DNA of 64,000 bases from Chinchilla lanigera (Eukaryota > Chordata > Mammalia > Rodentia > Chinchillidae): NCBI RefSeq assembly GCF_000276665.1, contig NW_004955480.1, positions 7,644,175 to 7,708,174 of the forward strand, given 5' to 3'. A program made the translations under genes and the position numbers. The notes under the pieces were generated by a model. It saw nothing but the letters and a program-made list of their open reading frames with translations. It did no database searches and had not been told where the DNA came from. How positions within the stretch are numbered: position 1 is the first letter of the stretch; each line of letters starts with the position of its first letter. This document shows positions 9,715-21,962 of the stretch, piece after piece.

Positions 9715-11194
9715 TTCTACAGAACAATGAAGTCTGTACTCACCACTCATATTCTAGCCAGTGCTATAATAGACATACACATGATAAAGGAATAAATAAA
9801 ACTGTTCCCATTGCAAGTTCTCCACATAGAAAATCCCAAGGAACATACAACAAGATTCCTAAAACCGACGAGTTAGTTCATCAAGATTTCATCCTACACA
9901 ATAAACATACAAAAACTAATTATATTTCTGTATGCTAGCAATGAAAATGTGGACATTGAGACTATAAAAAAGTACACTTACAATTGAAAAGTAAAATGCA
10001 TTTAAGTCTATCAAAATATGCACATGGTTTGTATGCTAAAAACTGCAAAATGATGATGAAAGAAATTACAGATCAAAATAAATAGAAAGGCATGCTGTAT
10101 TCATGGATTGGAAAATAACATAAAAGATATGCCAATTTTGCTCAAATTGACTTACACGTTTAAATCAATTCCTATCACAACTCCAGCAAGATGTTTTTTG
10201 TAGGCATAGACAAGTTCATTGTCAAATGTATATAGAAAATCAAAAGAAATAGAACAGCTAAAATCATTTTGCAAAAGAATAAAGTGGAAAGGTCTGGTCT
10301 ATCTGATTTCCAAATATATTATTTAGCTAGAGTAGTTAAGATAGTATTGTGCTGGTAGAGAGGTAAGTACATAGATCAATAGAACAAAATTTTAAAAATC
10401 CATAACTATAGGTTACAAACATATCCCCAGCTGATTTTTCATAAAAGTACAAGACCAATTCGGTAAAGGAAATATACACTTTTTAAACAAATGGTATTGG
10501 AGCAATTGAACATCCATAGGCAAAACACCAGCCAAGTTTCTTACCTGATGCAAATATTAATTCAAAATTATAAATTTTATGTAAGAGGTAAAGCTATGAA
10601 ACTTTTGGCAATAAAACAGGGGATAAAACAATCTTCAGAACCTAGAGTAAGATAAAGAATTCTTAGCATAAGGTATAAAAAGAAAAATTGATAAATTGGA
10701 TTTCATCAAATGTGAAAGCTTTTGCTCCATTAAAGATCCTCTTTAAAGGATGAAAAGACAATCTATACACTGGGAGAAAATATTTTCAAACTACACATCT
10801 AACAAAGGATTAATATACTGATTCTATAAATACCTCTTCAAACTCAACAGAAAAAACATCCCCAATAAAAACCTAATTAGAAAAAGGGCAAGAATATACT
10901 CACTGAAGAGGTATATGGGTAGTAAATAAATAAACATATGAAAATTTGTTGAACGTCTTCAGCCATTGATTAAGTACAAATTAAAACCGAAATCATATAT
11001 CATTACACATTATTGGTGTGATTGAGATAAAAAATATTTGTAACATCCCTCAGTGCTGTCAAGGATGCAGAGAAAAGAGATAAGAGCTACATTGCTGATG
11101 GAAATTTTAAAAAGTACAGCCAGCCTAACTAAACTAAACTAAACATACAACTACCATCTGAACCAAGACTTGTACCCCTGAACATTCATTATGG
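9715..11194 (+). mobile_element. Old L1 (L1M-like), ORF2 part, first segment
   Basis: The L1 ORF2 order is visible at the DNA level: TATTCTAGCCAGTGCTATAAT, then AGAAAATCCCAAGGAA, ATATTTCTGTATGCTAGCAATGAA, AACTCCAGCAAG, GGTATTGGAGCAATTGAACATCC and ATTGCTGATGG. These correspond to the reverse-transcriptase end and C-terminal region. Every frame is broken by stops and indels. The copy stops near ACTTGTACCCCTGAACATTCAT and resumes at about 12776, because a later L1 was inserted. Confidence 0.85.
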
Positions 11195-12775
11195 ACTCAT
11201 GAAAGCTTATATTTATAAGTTGGAGATGTCATAGTACCTGATCTGAAGACATACTTCAGGGCTACAGTAACTAAGATAGTATGGTACTGTATCAAAACCA
11301 CCACATAGACCGATGCAAGATGGCAGATGTAAATCCACTTATCCATTGCAAACTTATGCTTGACAAAAGCGCTGAAAGTATTCATTAGAGAAAGAACAGT
11401 CTCCTCAACATATGGTGCTGGGGAAAATAAATATGCATATGCAGAAGATTGAAGTTTGACTCCTGTCTCTCTCACCATATCCAAAAACAAACTTAGACTG
11501 GATCAAAAACCTCATGCCAGACCTGAAACTACGAAGCTCCAGGACAAAGCACAGAGAAACACTTCTAAAAAGCAGTATAGGCAAGCAATCATTTTTGCAT
11601 AAGACTCAAAAAATAAAGGCTACCAAAGCAAAAAAAAAAAAATAGATGAACAAGATTCTATCAAACTAAGACGCTTTTGGACAGCAATAGGAAGTCAACA
11701 GGGTTAAGAAATGACCTACAGAATGGGAGAAAATACTTGCAAGCTATTCATCTTACCTTTAATAAGGTAATATCAAAAATGTCTACAAAGTTCAAACAAC
11801 TGAACACAAAGAAAATAACCCAATTAAAAATGGACAAATGATCAGGTTAAACATTTTTTCAAGACAAAAAACACAAATGGCTAACAAGTACACGAAAAAA
11901 ATTTGCACCATCTTTAGCCATCAAGGAGAGGAACTCAAAATTACAATGAGATATCATCTCACCCCAATCAGAATAACCATTACCAAAAAATCAAGTCATA
12001 CCAAATGCTGGCGAGGTTGCCAAGCAAAGAGAATGCTTTTTGGTAATAGTTATTCCAGTTGGGGTGAGATGATCTCTCATTGTGATTTTGAGTTCTTTTC
12101 CTTGATGACTAAAGACGTTGCTGGTGGGGTTATGAATTAGTACAGCCATTATGAAGAAAAACAGAGGTCCTTCAAAAGACTAAAACTACATCTGCCATAG
12201 GATCCAGCTATTCTAATTCTGGGTATCTATGCTTAGGAAATGAAATTGGCTTATCAAAGAAATACCTGCACTCTTATATTGATTACAGTGCCACCCACAA
12301 TAGCAAAGATATGAAAGCTACTGAGGTGTCCATTGACAAATGCATAATCGAAATGTGGCATCTATACACAATGGAATATTGCTATGCTATAAAATATCAT
12401 GCAATCACACACTTAAGAGAGTACAATAGTGATTACTATAGTGTAGGAGGGGTAAGACAAAGGGGCACTGGAGGGAGGTTGGATAATGGACATTAAAACA
12501 CAGTCAGATAGGGGTAGTAAGTTCTGGTGTTCTACAGAAAAGTGGTGTGCCGACAGTACAAAATAACCCATCTTAGATTTGAGAAGAATTAGAAAAAAAG
12601 AGGAATTCAAACGTTTCAAACATAAAGAACTGGTAAAAGGTTGGAAATATTAATTCTGATGGGATCATCACACATTGTATAATATATTAAATTATACAGT
12701 ATTCCATAAAAATGTATAGTTAATACATGTTAAAGTTCAACATTAAATTTGATTAATCAAAGTTAAAACGCTCGC
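11195..12775 (+). mobile_element. Later L1 fragment nested in the old L1
   Basis: It starts in ORF2 (TTCAGGGCTACAGTAACTAAG) upstream of the point where the outer copy broke off, so it is a second insertion in the same direction. Order: GGTGCTGGGGAAAAT, ACTGGATCAAAAACCTCATGC, ACAAAGAAAATAACCCAATTAAAAATGG, ATGAGATATCATCTCACC, GTATCTATGCTTAGG and CAATGGAATATTG. A 3' UTR-like tail ends near ACATTAAATTTGATTAATCAAAG. Frames are broken. It contains a large inverted duplication at 11911-12115. An ORF2 remnant lies in the first 1.2 kb. Confidence 0.8.
11911..12115. repeat. Inverted duplication inside the nested L1 (79-bp arms)
   Basis: Arm 1 (11911-11989) and arm 2 (12036-12115) are reverse complements with about ten mismatches, separated by a 46-nt loop. 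Arm 1 is normal L1 ORF2 sequence (ATGAGATATCATCTCACCCC). Arm 2 carries the complement (GGGGTGAGATGATCTCTCAT) where ordinary L1 sequence is expected. Normal L1 order resumes at about 12119 with TGCTGGTGGGGTTATGAATTAG. Confidence 0.92.
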
Positions 12776-13455
12776 AAAAATCTGTACATAAACAGTTGGA
12801 GCATATTTATTCATTGCAGCCCAAAATAGGACAATTTAAATGCTTTTCAAAGGGTGAATGTTTGATAAACTGTTGTTCCAGACATGGTGGTACGTGATTC
12901 TAATGCCAGCTACTCAAGAGGCTGAGGTGGGAGGATTACAAGTTTGAGGCCAGGCTGGAAGCTTAGTGAAACTTTTGTCTCAAAAACACTGTCTAGGCAT
13001 GCAGCTCAGTGCTCCCTGTGTTTTCTGCCTGCCCCCCAAATAAACACTGTGGTATATCTATTCCATAGAATACTGCTCAACCATGTAAAGGAATGAATTT
13101 TTGACATACATGCACCATGAGTGAATTGCCAAGGACTTCTGCTATGGGAAAAAGCCAATCCCAAAATAATACATACTTTATGTGGATCCTTTTATAATAT
13201 TCTCAATACAAAAATTATAAAAAGAATTAAGGAAGAGTGAAGGAGGGTGAATGTGAAAAGGCTATACTCTCAGAAGAAAGATACCTAGAGTGACAGAATG
13301 GTCCGGTGTTTTAACTGCATCCTGTTAATATGCCAGTTGTGGAAGTAGTATAGTTTTACAGGGGAAACTGGGTAAAGGGGATCTAAGAGCTCCCTGAATT
13401 ATTTCTAACGACTCTATCTGAATTTACAATTATCTCCAAATAAAAATTCAATTTA
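12776..13455 (+). mobile_element. Old L1, second segment and 3' end
   Basis: This resumes the outer L1 with TCTGTACATAAACAGTTGGAGC, CATTGCAGCCCAAAATAGG, then, after a SINE, ACTGTGGTATATCTATTCC, GAATACTGCTCAACCATG and CATGCACCATGAG. It ends in the A-rich CTCCAAATAAAAATTCAATT. It is interrupted at 12880-13044. Confidence 0.8.
12880..13044 (+). mobile_element. B1-ID composite SINE (B1-dID type)
   Basis: GACATGGTGGTACGTGATTC then CCAGCTACTCAAGAGGCTGA and GGAGGATTACAAGTTTGAGG is a 7SL-derived B1 monomer without the internal duplication. It is followed by an A-rich joint and an ID-like part (AGGCATGCAGCTCAGTGCTC) ending in CCCCCCAAATAAA. Such fusions are known from sciurid, glirid and castorid rodents. 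It lies within the resumed old L1, so it inserted after that L1. Confidence 0.75.
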
Positions 13456-13740
13456 TGGAACAACTTGGGCAGTTATAATCGCATCTTTGATTTTGATTTT
13501 CATAAGCTAAAGCCTGTTTACACTGCCTTACTTTTTGCTTAGATAACATTTATCTCACCTAGCTTGCTAGAACACACATGGGCACTTCCTGTTTACTGCT
13601 TCCTGTAGAACAAAAGCATACCGGGCTTGCATTCTCATCTTTAGTGTTTAACTATCTCTTTCAAGTGCCTAGAATGCAACAGGCACATAATTGTGCCCAA
13701 CAAATAGTGACTGAACAAAGCGATGAATCGTGACTATCAA
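13456..13740. other. Unlabelled stretch with a possible L2/MIR tail
   Basis: CTAGAATGCAACAGGCACATAATTG followed by CCAACAAATAGTGACTGAAC at 13668-13717 resembles the shared L2/MIR 3' motif, but the rest does not match convincingly. Confidence 0.35.
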
Positions 13741-13741
13741 G

Positions 13742-14200
13742 TATTAGGAGTTCTCCAGGGAAACTGAATCAATAATACTTGAATGTATATGGAGAGAGAG
13801 AGAGAGAGAGAGAGAGACGTTTATTCCAAACAACTGGCTCTCATAATTACAGAGGCTGGTAAATCTGCAGCCAGCAGGTTGGACACCCACAGAAAAAACC
13901 AGCATTGCTCAAGTCCAACTACATCTGTGCAGAATTCCTCTTGCCTGGGGAAGTCTAAAAGCCTCTGCTGCAGATTTTCCTCTTGCTTCAGTGTTTGCTC
14001 TCTTCAGGCCTTCATCTGATTGGAAGAGGCACTTCCACAACATGGAGGAAAGTTTTACTTAGGATCTTCCAATTTAAATGTTCATCTCACTTGAAATCAT
14101 CCCTAGAGAAACATCTACAACCATTTTTGACCACATATATAGGTACCATGATCCAACCGAGTGGACGCATAAAATTTACCATCACAACCCATACTGTACT
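13742..14200 (-). mobile_element. Old ERVL-type LTR, antisense
   Basis: The plus strand reads AGTTCTCCAGGGAAACTGAATC, a GA tract, TTTATTCCAAACAACTGGCTC, ACAGAGGCTGGTAAATCTGCAG, CCTTCATCTGATTGGAAGAGGC, AATTTAAATGTTCATCTCAC, and ends near CATAAAATTTACCATCACA. This order is familiar from an old mammalian LTR family, but I cannot name the subfamily. The GA tract at 13791-13817 is internal. Confidence 0.65.
13791..13817. repeat. (GA)n microsatellite
   Basis: Uninterrupted GA array inside the LTR at 13742-14200, probably expanded from a GA-rich part of the LTR. Confidence 0.95.
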
Positions 14201-16329
14201 AGGCTAAAATATAGTGGAGCTCTTAGAGGCTAAATATAGGGTCATTCATCCCTTCACTTAATAGTCATAAGCTATTGTGGTTTTCACAGTGAGCAATTTA
14301 ATCATCCTGTTTACCAGCGAACTCATAATAACTATGTTTTATACCAGTGCTTATAGCAACCTCTGAATTTTCTGTAATTTGCTACTTTTAGTATTTATGG
14401 ATTTGGAAATGAGTTAGGCAAGTTTGTTACATCAATGCTAAGAGAAAAATAAACAGGTTCTAGGAGAGGGCTAAGGATGTTTACCTATGAATAAAGTGCA
14501 TGAGTGGGTAAACTTGACTGGGATCTCAGGGGTTGTCTTTCTTCTATCTTGACCCTCAGCTGTCATCCAATAATTAAGATCTCCTTGTAAAAAGACGGTA
14601 AAACAAGAAGTATAAAGGCAAAGCCAAAGATAACTGTTTACAGTCAAACAATGGTCTCTGCTATGTTCTGGGTGGAAACACAAGGAGTTCATCTGAAAGA
14701 GGATCCAAAGACAGGAAGGAGGAAACTGAGACAGGGAAGGAAAGAAAAGCCAGTAAAGAGTATATTTCAGAAAGGATAAATATATTGCCAAATGGGGCTA
14801 AGCACATGGGTGACTTTTTTAAAAACTATGTATAGCCCCAGCCCTATGCTGAGCACTGTCCTACCGGGCACATGAGACTTGGAACACCTCTCCACTAACT
14901 TCATCTCTACTGATCCACTTGTCAGCTATATCTGACTTCTGGAGGAGAAGCTCTTGAGATGCTGAAATTTTCAGAAGACGAGAGATGCGCTACTTACACA
15001 GGAAGTTGTCAGTACACTAGAAAGTCTAGTGGGATGCTGGCTAACTCAGGTAGGGCAGGAGGAGAGGTGGGAAAAACACCCACAAGGTCTCGTGCTCACA
15101 GACTGCTTGCTGTAAGTCATCCTGAGTGGAGGCAAAGAAATCAAATCATTTACATAGTGTCCAGTGTATTTACATGTATTTGTATTTTTTGCCATATAAT
15201 TTATATTTTATAAACTGTGATTTCTTTGTTTTTCTATTTTATTCCATTTCCTTTCTTCTGTTTATTTATGCTTTTTGCCTCCTCTAATAAATGATAATAT
15301 ATCAAATCTATCCATTAAAAGAAACTATGAAACTGAGTAAAAGTAAAACCAACATTTTTTTCCCCTAGAAATCTACTGTAATCCAAATGACACCAAGGGG
15401 TTAAAACTAAGTGATGATAAAAGAAAATGCCACATAAATGCTGACAAAAAAATTGCTACAGAAAATATGAGAATTGGGAAAAGGAGAAAGGCAAAAAAGG
15501 AATCAAGTAGAAAAATCATTAAATAAGAGCAAGAGTATGGCAAATTAGTAGAAGCTACTCTCAAAGACATGGTTTGTCTTAGAATACTTGCTCAAAAGTA
15601 CAGCATACACCCATGGAGGAAGCAGTCATAGTCAAGCAGAATGGAGCACTCATACACAGTGAGGCCATCTGGGATGGAATGCCTGGGTGGGGTCCTGTCT
15701 CTCTTCTCCAAAACACAGATGGCACAAAGTATGATGGATGCCTGAAGAAATAAATCAGGGTTGTAGGGGAAAGAAGCAATAAACAATATTTCATATACTA
15801 CCTTGAAATGATCACAACACATAATTATTTCCTTACAGCATTGATTACAACAAAGTGGTGAATCAATATAAAATAAAAAGTACAGAGTGTTATTTTTTGA
15901 AAAATCAAATCAGTCTTTCCATTTCTAAGGGAAGACATTCTGATTACATGTCATCTCAATTTATCCAAATGTTTATCTTCAGAATTTATAAAATCCATCA
16001 TTTTCTATCAGGGTTATTTATGAAAAGCAGAACAATTATTGAAAAACTTGTGCCTAATTATGTTTTAGTAAATTAAGACCACTGACAGTCATGGGACTAA
16101 TAAGCCATGTAGGTCCATTCAGCTCTCTGGATGCTTCCTGAAACAATTTTGTAATCCACTGTTTTAAACACCACTAGTTTTAATGCATATGGAGAAGGAC
16201 TGTGGATTGGGAAATAGTTTGACAAGAACAAAACACACATAAATAGGAAGGGAACTGTAACACACAAGGTGAAATGTAGAAAATCCAATTGATGCGCTTC
16301 TGAGACACTGGATTCTTCAGTGGAAGAGA
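14201..16329. other. Unlabelled stretch
   Basis: AT-rich in the middle (15130-15350) with no named element recognised. Open frames of 60-106 codons occur on both strands but show no domains and no support from neighbours. Confidence 0.4.
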
Positions 16330-16530
16330 GAAAATGAACATAAGCCAAGTGTCTACTGTGTGCAAATGCAGTGTTAGGCATTTTTTGCAACTACGTTATT
16401 TGGTCCCCACAACAGCTGTATGTGGAGAGCACTCTTGTTTCTACTTCACAGATGAGATAAGCAAGGCTCAGTGAAGAGAGTCACCCAAGATCACACAGGG
16501 AGACTGAGTCAGCAACATTCACAGCCTGTT
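16330..16530 (-). repeat. MIR SINE, antisense
   Basis: The plus strand carries AAGTGTCTACTGTGTGCAAA, GGTCCCCACAACAGCTGTAT, TTCACAGATGAGATAAGCAAGGC, then AAGATCACACAGGGAGACTG. This is the familiar antisense MIR order. Confidence 0.85.
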
Positions 16531-16544
16531 GGCTCCATCTCTGA

Positions 16545-16735
16545 CTTGACTGTGTTTTCCTCAGATTACTCTCTGCTGGCTCTGCCCCAGAATCAGTTAT
16601 ATCAAAGTAAATTTCCCAGGCATTGTTCCAGAGCTACTGCATCACAGTCTCTGGGAATGGGTCCAGAAATTTCTATTGGAAATATCCTCCAGGTAATTCT
16701 AATCAGTCACATTTGGAAAATTTTGCTCATGATAT
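16545..16735. mobile_element. MER5-like nonautonomous hAT element
   Basis: CCCCAGAATCAGTTATATC at the start, GGGTCCAGAAATTTCTATTGG in the middle and CCAGGTAATTCTAATCAGTC towards the end match the layout of MER5 elements of the Charlie/hAT group. Terminal repeats are too decayed to place. Confidence 0.6.
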
Positions 16736-16865
16736 GTATTTTCTCCTGATGTTTCTATAATCAGAGAGGTAGAACTGGAAAAGAAGACAGTAAAAACAAC
16801 CAATTTAAAATCAGTTAAAAATACGGGGGCACCCAGCTTTTGCAGCCAGAAAGCATGCAGTAATG

Positions 16866-17053
16866 CAGGGGTTGGCAAACAACTTCTGTAAAGGGATAGA
16901 TAATAAATATTTAGTCTCTCACAACTACTCAACTCTGCCATTCGTGAAAACAATCATTTGTCAGAGAATGGTAGTGGCTGTGTTCCAATAAAATTTTATT
17001 TACTGAAGCAGGCAGTGAGCTAAACTTGACCCAAGGCCATGGTCTGCTGACCC
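16866..17053. mobile_element. Nonautonomous hAT element with terminal inverted repeats
   Basis: It begins CAGGGGTTGGCAAAC and ends GGTCTGCTGACCC, which pair imperfectly as terminal inverted repeats. The interior has TTCTGTAAAGGGATAGATAATAAATATTT and GTGTTCCAATAAAATTTTATTTAC. This is a familiar mammalian short DNA element without coding capacity. The 8-bp target duplication could not be confirmed. Confidence 0.8.
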
Positions 17054-18954
17054 TCCTCAAAGGACAGGTGCTTTTTGGAGGTGTCCTGGATAAATGCACA
17101 TCCTGTATTGATATAACACCACCTCAAAAGGAAAATTCTCCCTACTCATATTCATAGTCACAAGATTGAATTTGCATTCATGTATTTGAACAGACAATGA
17201 TATATGTAATCTGACTTTTTGCTTGACTCACTATGAATTGTGCACAAAGAGTCCATAGTATCAAGCATGGTAACCCTCAGTTGAAAGAATCAGCTCTAAT
17301 GGAGTTGGAAAAATATTCTCAGACTCTAGCTTCAGAGGCATCCAAGCTTCATGGTAAAAAAGTACTTGCATCAAACCATAATAAACCTCATGACTTTGAG
17401 GCTTGCACAAGCAGATGAAAGATTTCATCCTTGTCAGTTCTGGGTGACCATGGACAAACAATGCTATGCTTACTCTTCTCATTAAGTAAATGAAAGTTTT
17501 CACCAGGTTCACGCAGTCCTTTCCTTCAGGACCCTTACACAGCTAATATTAAACAGCAAACTTCAAGAAGACTTCACTAAAGGCCAAGGCACGGGGAAGG
17601 GAAAACCATGCGCAATATGCTACGAATTTAACTAATCTGCCGTCTAAAATACAGTTTGTTCCTCTCAACTTGGTTTCTGCTATGAAAGCCTTTCCCTTGT
17701 TACATCCATTTCACAGAACATTCATAAACACCTAAACTCAAGTCTTAATACCTATGGAACTGAAGATGCATTCTTTCAATTTTCACTTCTGCTTGCCAAC
17801 CTCCAAATAACTGTTCAGTCAGCAGGATCGTTTCTGTCCCCAGGGAGTTCTAGTAGGAGAGATTTATAGTAAAATATCATAATACTGCATTATAGAGTAA
17901 CACATATTATATACTTTGTACGTATTTATATACATAAATACACCTGTAAGTGCACGTGTGCATGTGTGTATATAAAATAGTATAAGATAAATTCCAAGCG
18001 AAGCCACCAATTCATTTGAGCCTGGTAAGGCTGGGAAAAGGGCTTTAAATCCTTGCGTACCCCAAAGTCTGTATTTCTGAGTCCATAGCAAGGGGGCTAA
18101 TTTGTGGGAAGGGGAGAATCCCTTGTTTCCTTTTGGCTGTCAAACTCACAAGACAAGAGACAGCCAAAAAGTTTACCCTTGGAATCTGTCCTAACATGGT
18201 TGCTCCAAACATCTTCAATTTCTTCTCCATGCTCATCTCCAGGACTGCCACTCATTCATTCACCCAGACTTTTCCTTGTGGCTGCTCTCACCCTGTTACT
18301 TTGTGGAGCAATACTGCCATTTACCAGGCTGAAGCTGCTCACGTTATGCGCAGAACATGCTTGGGACTCTACATGTTAGGGTGGGCTCTGCCTTGGGCTT
18401 CCCCTATGCTCCTAACTTCACTCTATCACAGCTTTCTCACTCAGCAGTGCTTTGTTATTGAGTCTGATTTGCACATAAAACCTAGGCTCACAAAAGATAA
18501 TAGTACTTTGCTTTTGCACACTAACTAAAAATGTAATTCAGAGCCTTCCCCCTAAATTGCCTTTTAAAAAGTCATGGTCCTCATTGAGACACCTTCGCCT
18601 GAGTCCCCAGGAGATCTCAAGCCCTCTGGAGCATTCACAGCAGACCTTACGGCCTTCTGCCCACAGGCCATAATACAGTTATCGCCTAAGCCCACAAGGC
18701 TCCTGGCAGTGGGGCCCTGCGTCTCCCGCACCTGCCTTGAACTCTGTACTTTGCAGATGCACATTTGTAAAAGGAGAAATATTTATGTGATCTGAAGCTA
18801 AATCAAAGCATGGAAATGCTCATTTGATACACTTACAGATGAAAATTGCATTGGAAGACAAATAGCCTCTCGTAATACGCACCAGCTCTTTCTTAATTCT
18901 GCACTTGTAGACATTACCTTCCTTCTAGGAATCTAGTTTATAATATCTTTAAAC
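17054..18954. other. Unlabelled stretch
   Basis: No named repeat recognised. 18200-18790 is richer in GC than its surroundings and contains overlapping open frames on both strands (91, 131, 66 and 73 codons), none with a recognisable domain or flanking splice signals. Confidence 0.4.
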
Positions 18955-19008
18955 ATGCACACAAACACACACGCACACACACATTCACACACACACACAC
19001 ACACACCA
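18955..19008. repeat. (CA)n microsatellite
   Basis: CA array with CG and TT interruptions in the first half. Confidence 0.95.
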
Positions 19009-19469
19009 CTCAGGCACACAACCCCCCTGCATGTCTGCAATGTAGTTAGTGAAATCTGGTCTACTCAATATTTAATACTTATTTGACTGATTTCATGGCT
19101 CCTTCAGTATCCTTTCTGAAACTCTTTATTTTCCCTGAAGTCAACAATGACCTTGTATTTCGTTGCTTAATTTTCTGTGTATCCATCACAGATTCTTTTC
19201 CAAAACCCCTGAATCAGTAGCCAGTAGAATTCAGGTAGATGACTGTCCTCCTAGTGCTTTGTCCTTCCATCCCAATCCAAACTGGGTTCTGTCTGCCGCA
19301 GCTGCAAAACACTGCCCTCTAGATACCTCTTCCCGGCATCCTGCCATCATCTGCTCTCCCTGCTCTCTCAAAGGAGTCTTTCTAGAGCCCCACGTCCCCC
19401 ACTTCTTACCTTACTCCATTTTTGGTGTGAGTCACACTCTCCTCAGAAAGGAGTATGAGAAGTAAGATT

Positions 19470-20120
19470 TTTGGAGACCTTGAATGCCTGGAAATGTGGT
19501 GTTTTTTCCCAGCACCACATTTGAATAGCCATTTGCTAGATACAAAATTCTGGGATGGAAAGCTTTTTCTCTCTGAACTTAAAGTTGCTTCCCCGTCACC
19601 CAGCTTCAGGAGCTCCCACTGAGAAGTCAGGTGTCATTCTGATTCCTAATGCTCTGTATGTGCATTGACTTCTGTATCACGATGATTTTAGAGGCCTCTC
19701 TTTACATCTATTGCTTTGAAATTTCATTCTGCTATGCCTTTATTTCTTTCTGGTGGGATCTTTAATATCAGGGAATTTTTCTTACATTATTTTCATAGTT
19801 TCTTCTCTTTTTTTCTCTGCTCCCTGTTTCCAGAACCTCCCTCTGCTTTTTGCATACTTCTGTCTCTTTGTTCTACTGACCATATGACTTACCTGCCAAC
19901 TCTTTTGTTGAATTTTTAAAGTTCTACTTCTGTACCATATTTTTTGTTTTCATAAGTTCTTTTTTAAATTTTTTTGAACATTTCTTTAAATTCTTTCATG
20001 GATTTGCTACCTCATCTTACTTCCCTGGGGAGCTGTTGCTGTTTTCACTTCTGAGGTTGACAGCATCCTGTGCTTCCTCTGCATTTCTTCCTGATGATGG
20101 CTTATTTGGGTGACTCTCCT
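19470..20120 (-). mobile_element. Antisense L1 5' region (L1M-like)
   Basis: On the plus strand the string TAGCCATTTGCTAGATACAAAATTC, ACTGAGAAGTCAGGTGTCATTC, TTGCTTTGAAATTTCATTCTG and ATTTCTTTAAATTCTTTCATGG has the order seen in the antisense 5' part of old mammalian L1s. No ORF1 frame survives. The assignment is by pattern and moderately secure. Confidence 0.5.
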
Positions 20121-21960
20121 ATTCAGTCCTTTCTGTGAATGTCAAGTGATCCTTGCGCCTCTGCTCTTCCTGTGGGTCAGGTTTACCAGGCAGTGGACTA
20201 CAGCACAGAATGACAAAACTGGGCCTGGTCACTAATGAGGGCTCCCCTATCACTATCAGAATCTGCAGATTCTCCCACCTCTGGCTTTGAACCCAGAAAA
20301 TTCTGCAGCCTCCTCTTAGAGCTATCAGTTTTCCTTCTAGCCTTCTTAGCACAACTGGGAAAAGGAGACAGAGAATTTCACAGTTCAATATGTGGATTTT
20401 CATTCGATCTGTGTGTGTGCATGTGCATGTATGTGTGTGTTTATTCACTGGAGTACTACTCTCTGTTCTTATGTCCTGGGTCCCAGAGTCTGGAATCTCA
20501 CTTAACCTCTGCTGTAGGTAAACCTTTAATTTTCTATACAGGTGAGACAGGACTCTCACATAACAGAGAGCAGATCTGTGCTCCTATGAAAACTTCCAGC
20601 CACACTTCTTGCTTTCACGCTCACATATTCCTGATGATCAGAGTCCCTGAGGCCTGCAAGGGTCTGTAACATGGATCCATGTCTTATCTTTACTTCAGTA
20701 GGCACTGAGGGCTCAAGTTCTGCATTCCCAGCTATGTAACTCAGTTACCAACAAGTAAATCTGCTTTCCAGGTTCCAAACACATTGTCGTGTCTGACCTG
20801 CTTTAATTTTCTCTCTTTCTCCTGATTTTATGCTCTGAAAAAACCTCCTTACTATCATTTTAGTAAAACTTCAGGAAGAAACAACATAATGCATGTATTT
20901 GATTCATCCAATGAAAGCTGAAACTTCCATAAACATCATTTTTAATGATTTCATAACATTCACCAATCAAGGCATTATATTTACTTAATGATTATCCAGT
21001 TCTTGGACAAGTAAATTTCTGTTTTTTAACCATCATTGAAAACAACAGAATAGTGACTTTCTTTATGCACAAAGTTCTTCCTACCCTCGAGATTTTTGTT
21101 TTCAAGATAGATTTCCCAGAGTAATTATTGAAAAAGATTTTTCAGAATTCCTCTACAAAACTGTTCTTCTCTCAGTGAACATATCTCCAAGTAAGACATA
21201 TGTGCTCATCTCGTTCCAGGCTCCCTTGAATAAGCCTTACAGATTTCCACGAATTTTGTAAATCAAGGCCCCATTAGAAAAAGTTTTTCCCCCTTTATGT
21301 GTTATCTTTAGAAGAAAGTTTGCTCGGTACATGAGGAACCAGAGTGGAATTCTGAAGGGGAATGGCAGAAAGAATTCTATGAGCACCCAGGATGCCTTCA
21401 GGAATTGCTAGGAAATCAACAGTCTGCATAAAACAAAGGTGTTCTGTTAAGAAGACTGAGTGCAAAGCTAGTGTTGCTTTATTTTTTAAAGATGAGTTTG
21501 GCAACTCCTAATCAGAAATAAAAAATGAAACAATGACACACTATTTAGCAATGTAGATGTGCTGGTTGGCAACCTATTACAGTATTTTCTGAATTTTGAA
21601 GGGGTGTCCAGAGGACTCTAAAAAGACTGAACCATGAGCACCAGGTAAGCACAGGGAGCAAAGCAAAAAGGGAATGGGTTTGGGAGCTAGGCAGAGGTAT
21701 GAGTGTTGCAGCATATTCTCCCTGGCCTTCTAGCCTCTGTCTCCACTTCTGCAGAATAAGAATACTGATGCCTTCTGCTCAGAATTGTTATGAAGCCTGA
21801 GAGAGCAAGTGCCAGGGATGGCTTCTCACCCACTTGTGGCTTGTTGAATTTGTTCAGCCCTTTTCCTCACCCTTTTCAAGGATTCTCACATTTACCAAGA
21901 AAGAGAACCTACAGCCCTCTCTGTTCTTTTACATCAGAAGTTAGAAAATAAATACCATTG
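20121..21960. other. Unlabelled stretch with a TG repeat
   Basis: It contains a TG-rich tract at 20409-20442. A 144-codon plus frame and a 146-codon minus frame overlap at 20119-20669. They share the same DNA in opposite directions and cross the TG tract, so neither is likely to be coding. The first few hundred bases may be more antisense L1 5' sequence. Confidence 0.4.
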
Positions 21961-21962
21961 AT

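Noticed and set aside
8485..19008. CRISPR-like regularly spaced repeats
   Set aside because: The CA arrays and SINEs explain the repeats. There is no repeat-spacer pattern, and the DNA is mammalian.
20119..20669. Pair of ~145-codon frames on opposite strands
   Set aside because: They overlap each other and a TG microsatellite; at most one could be real and neither shows a domain.
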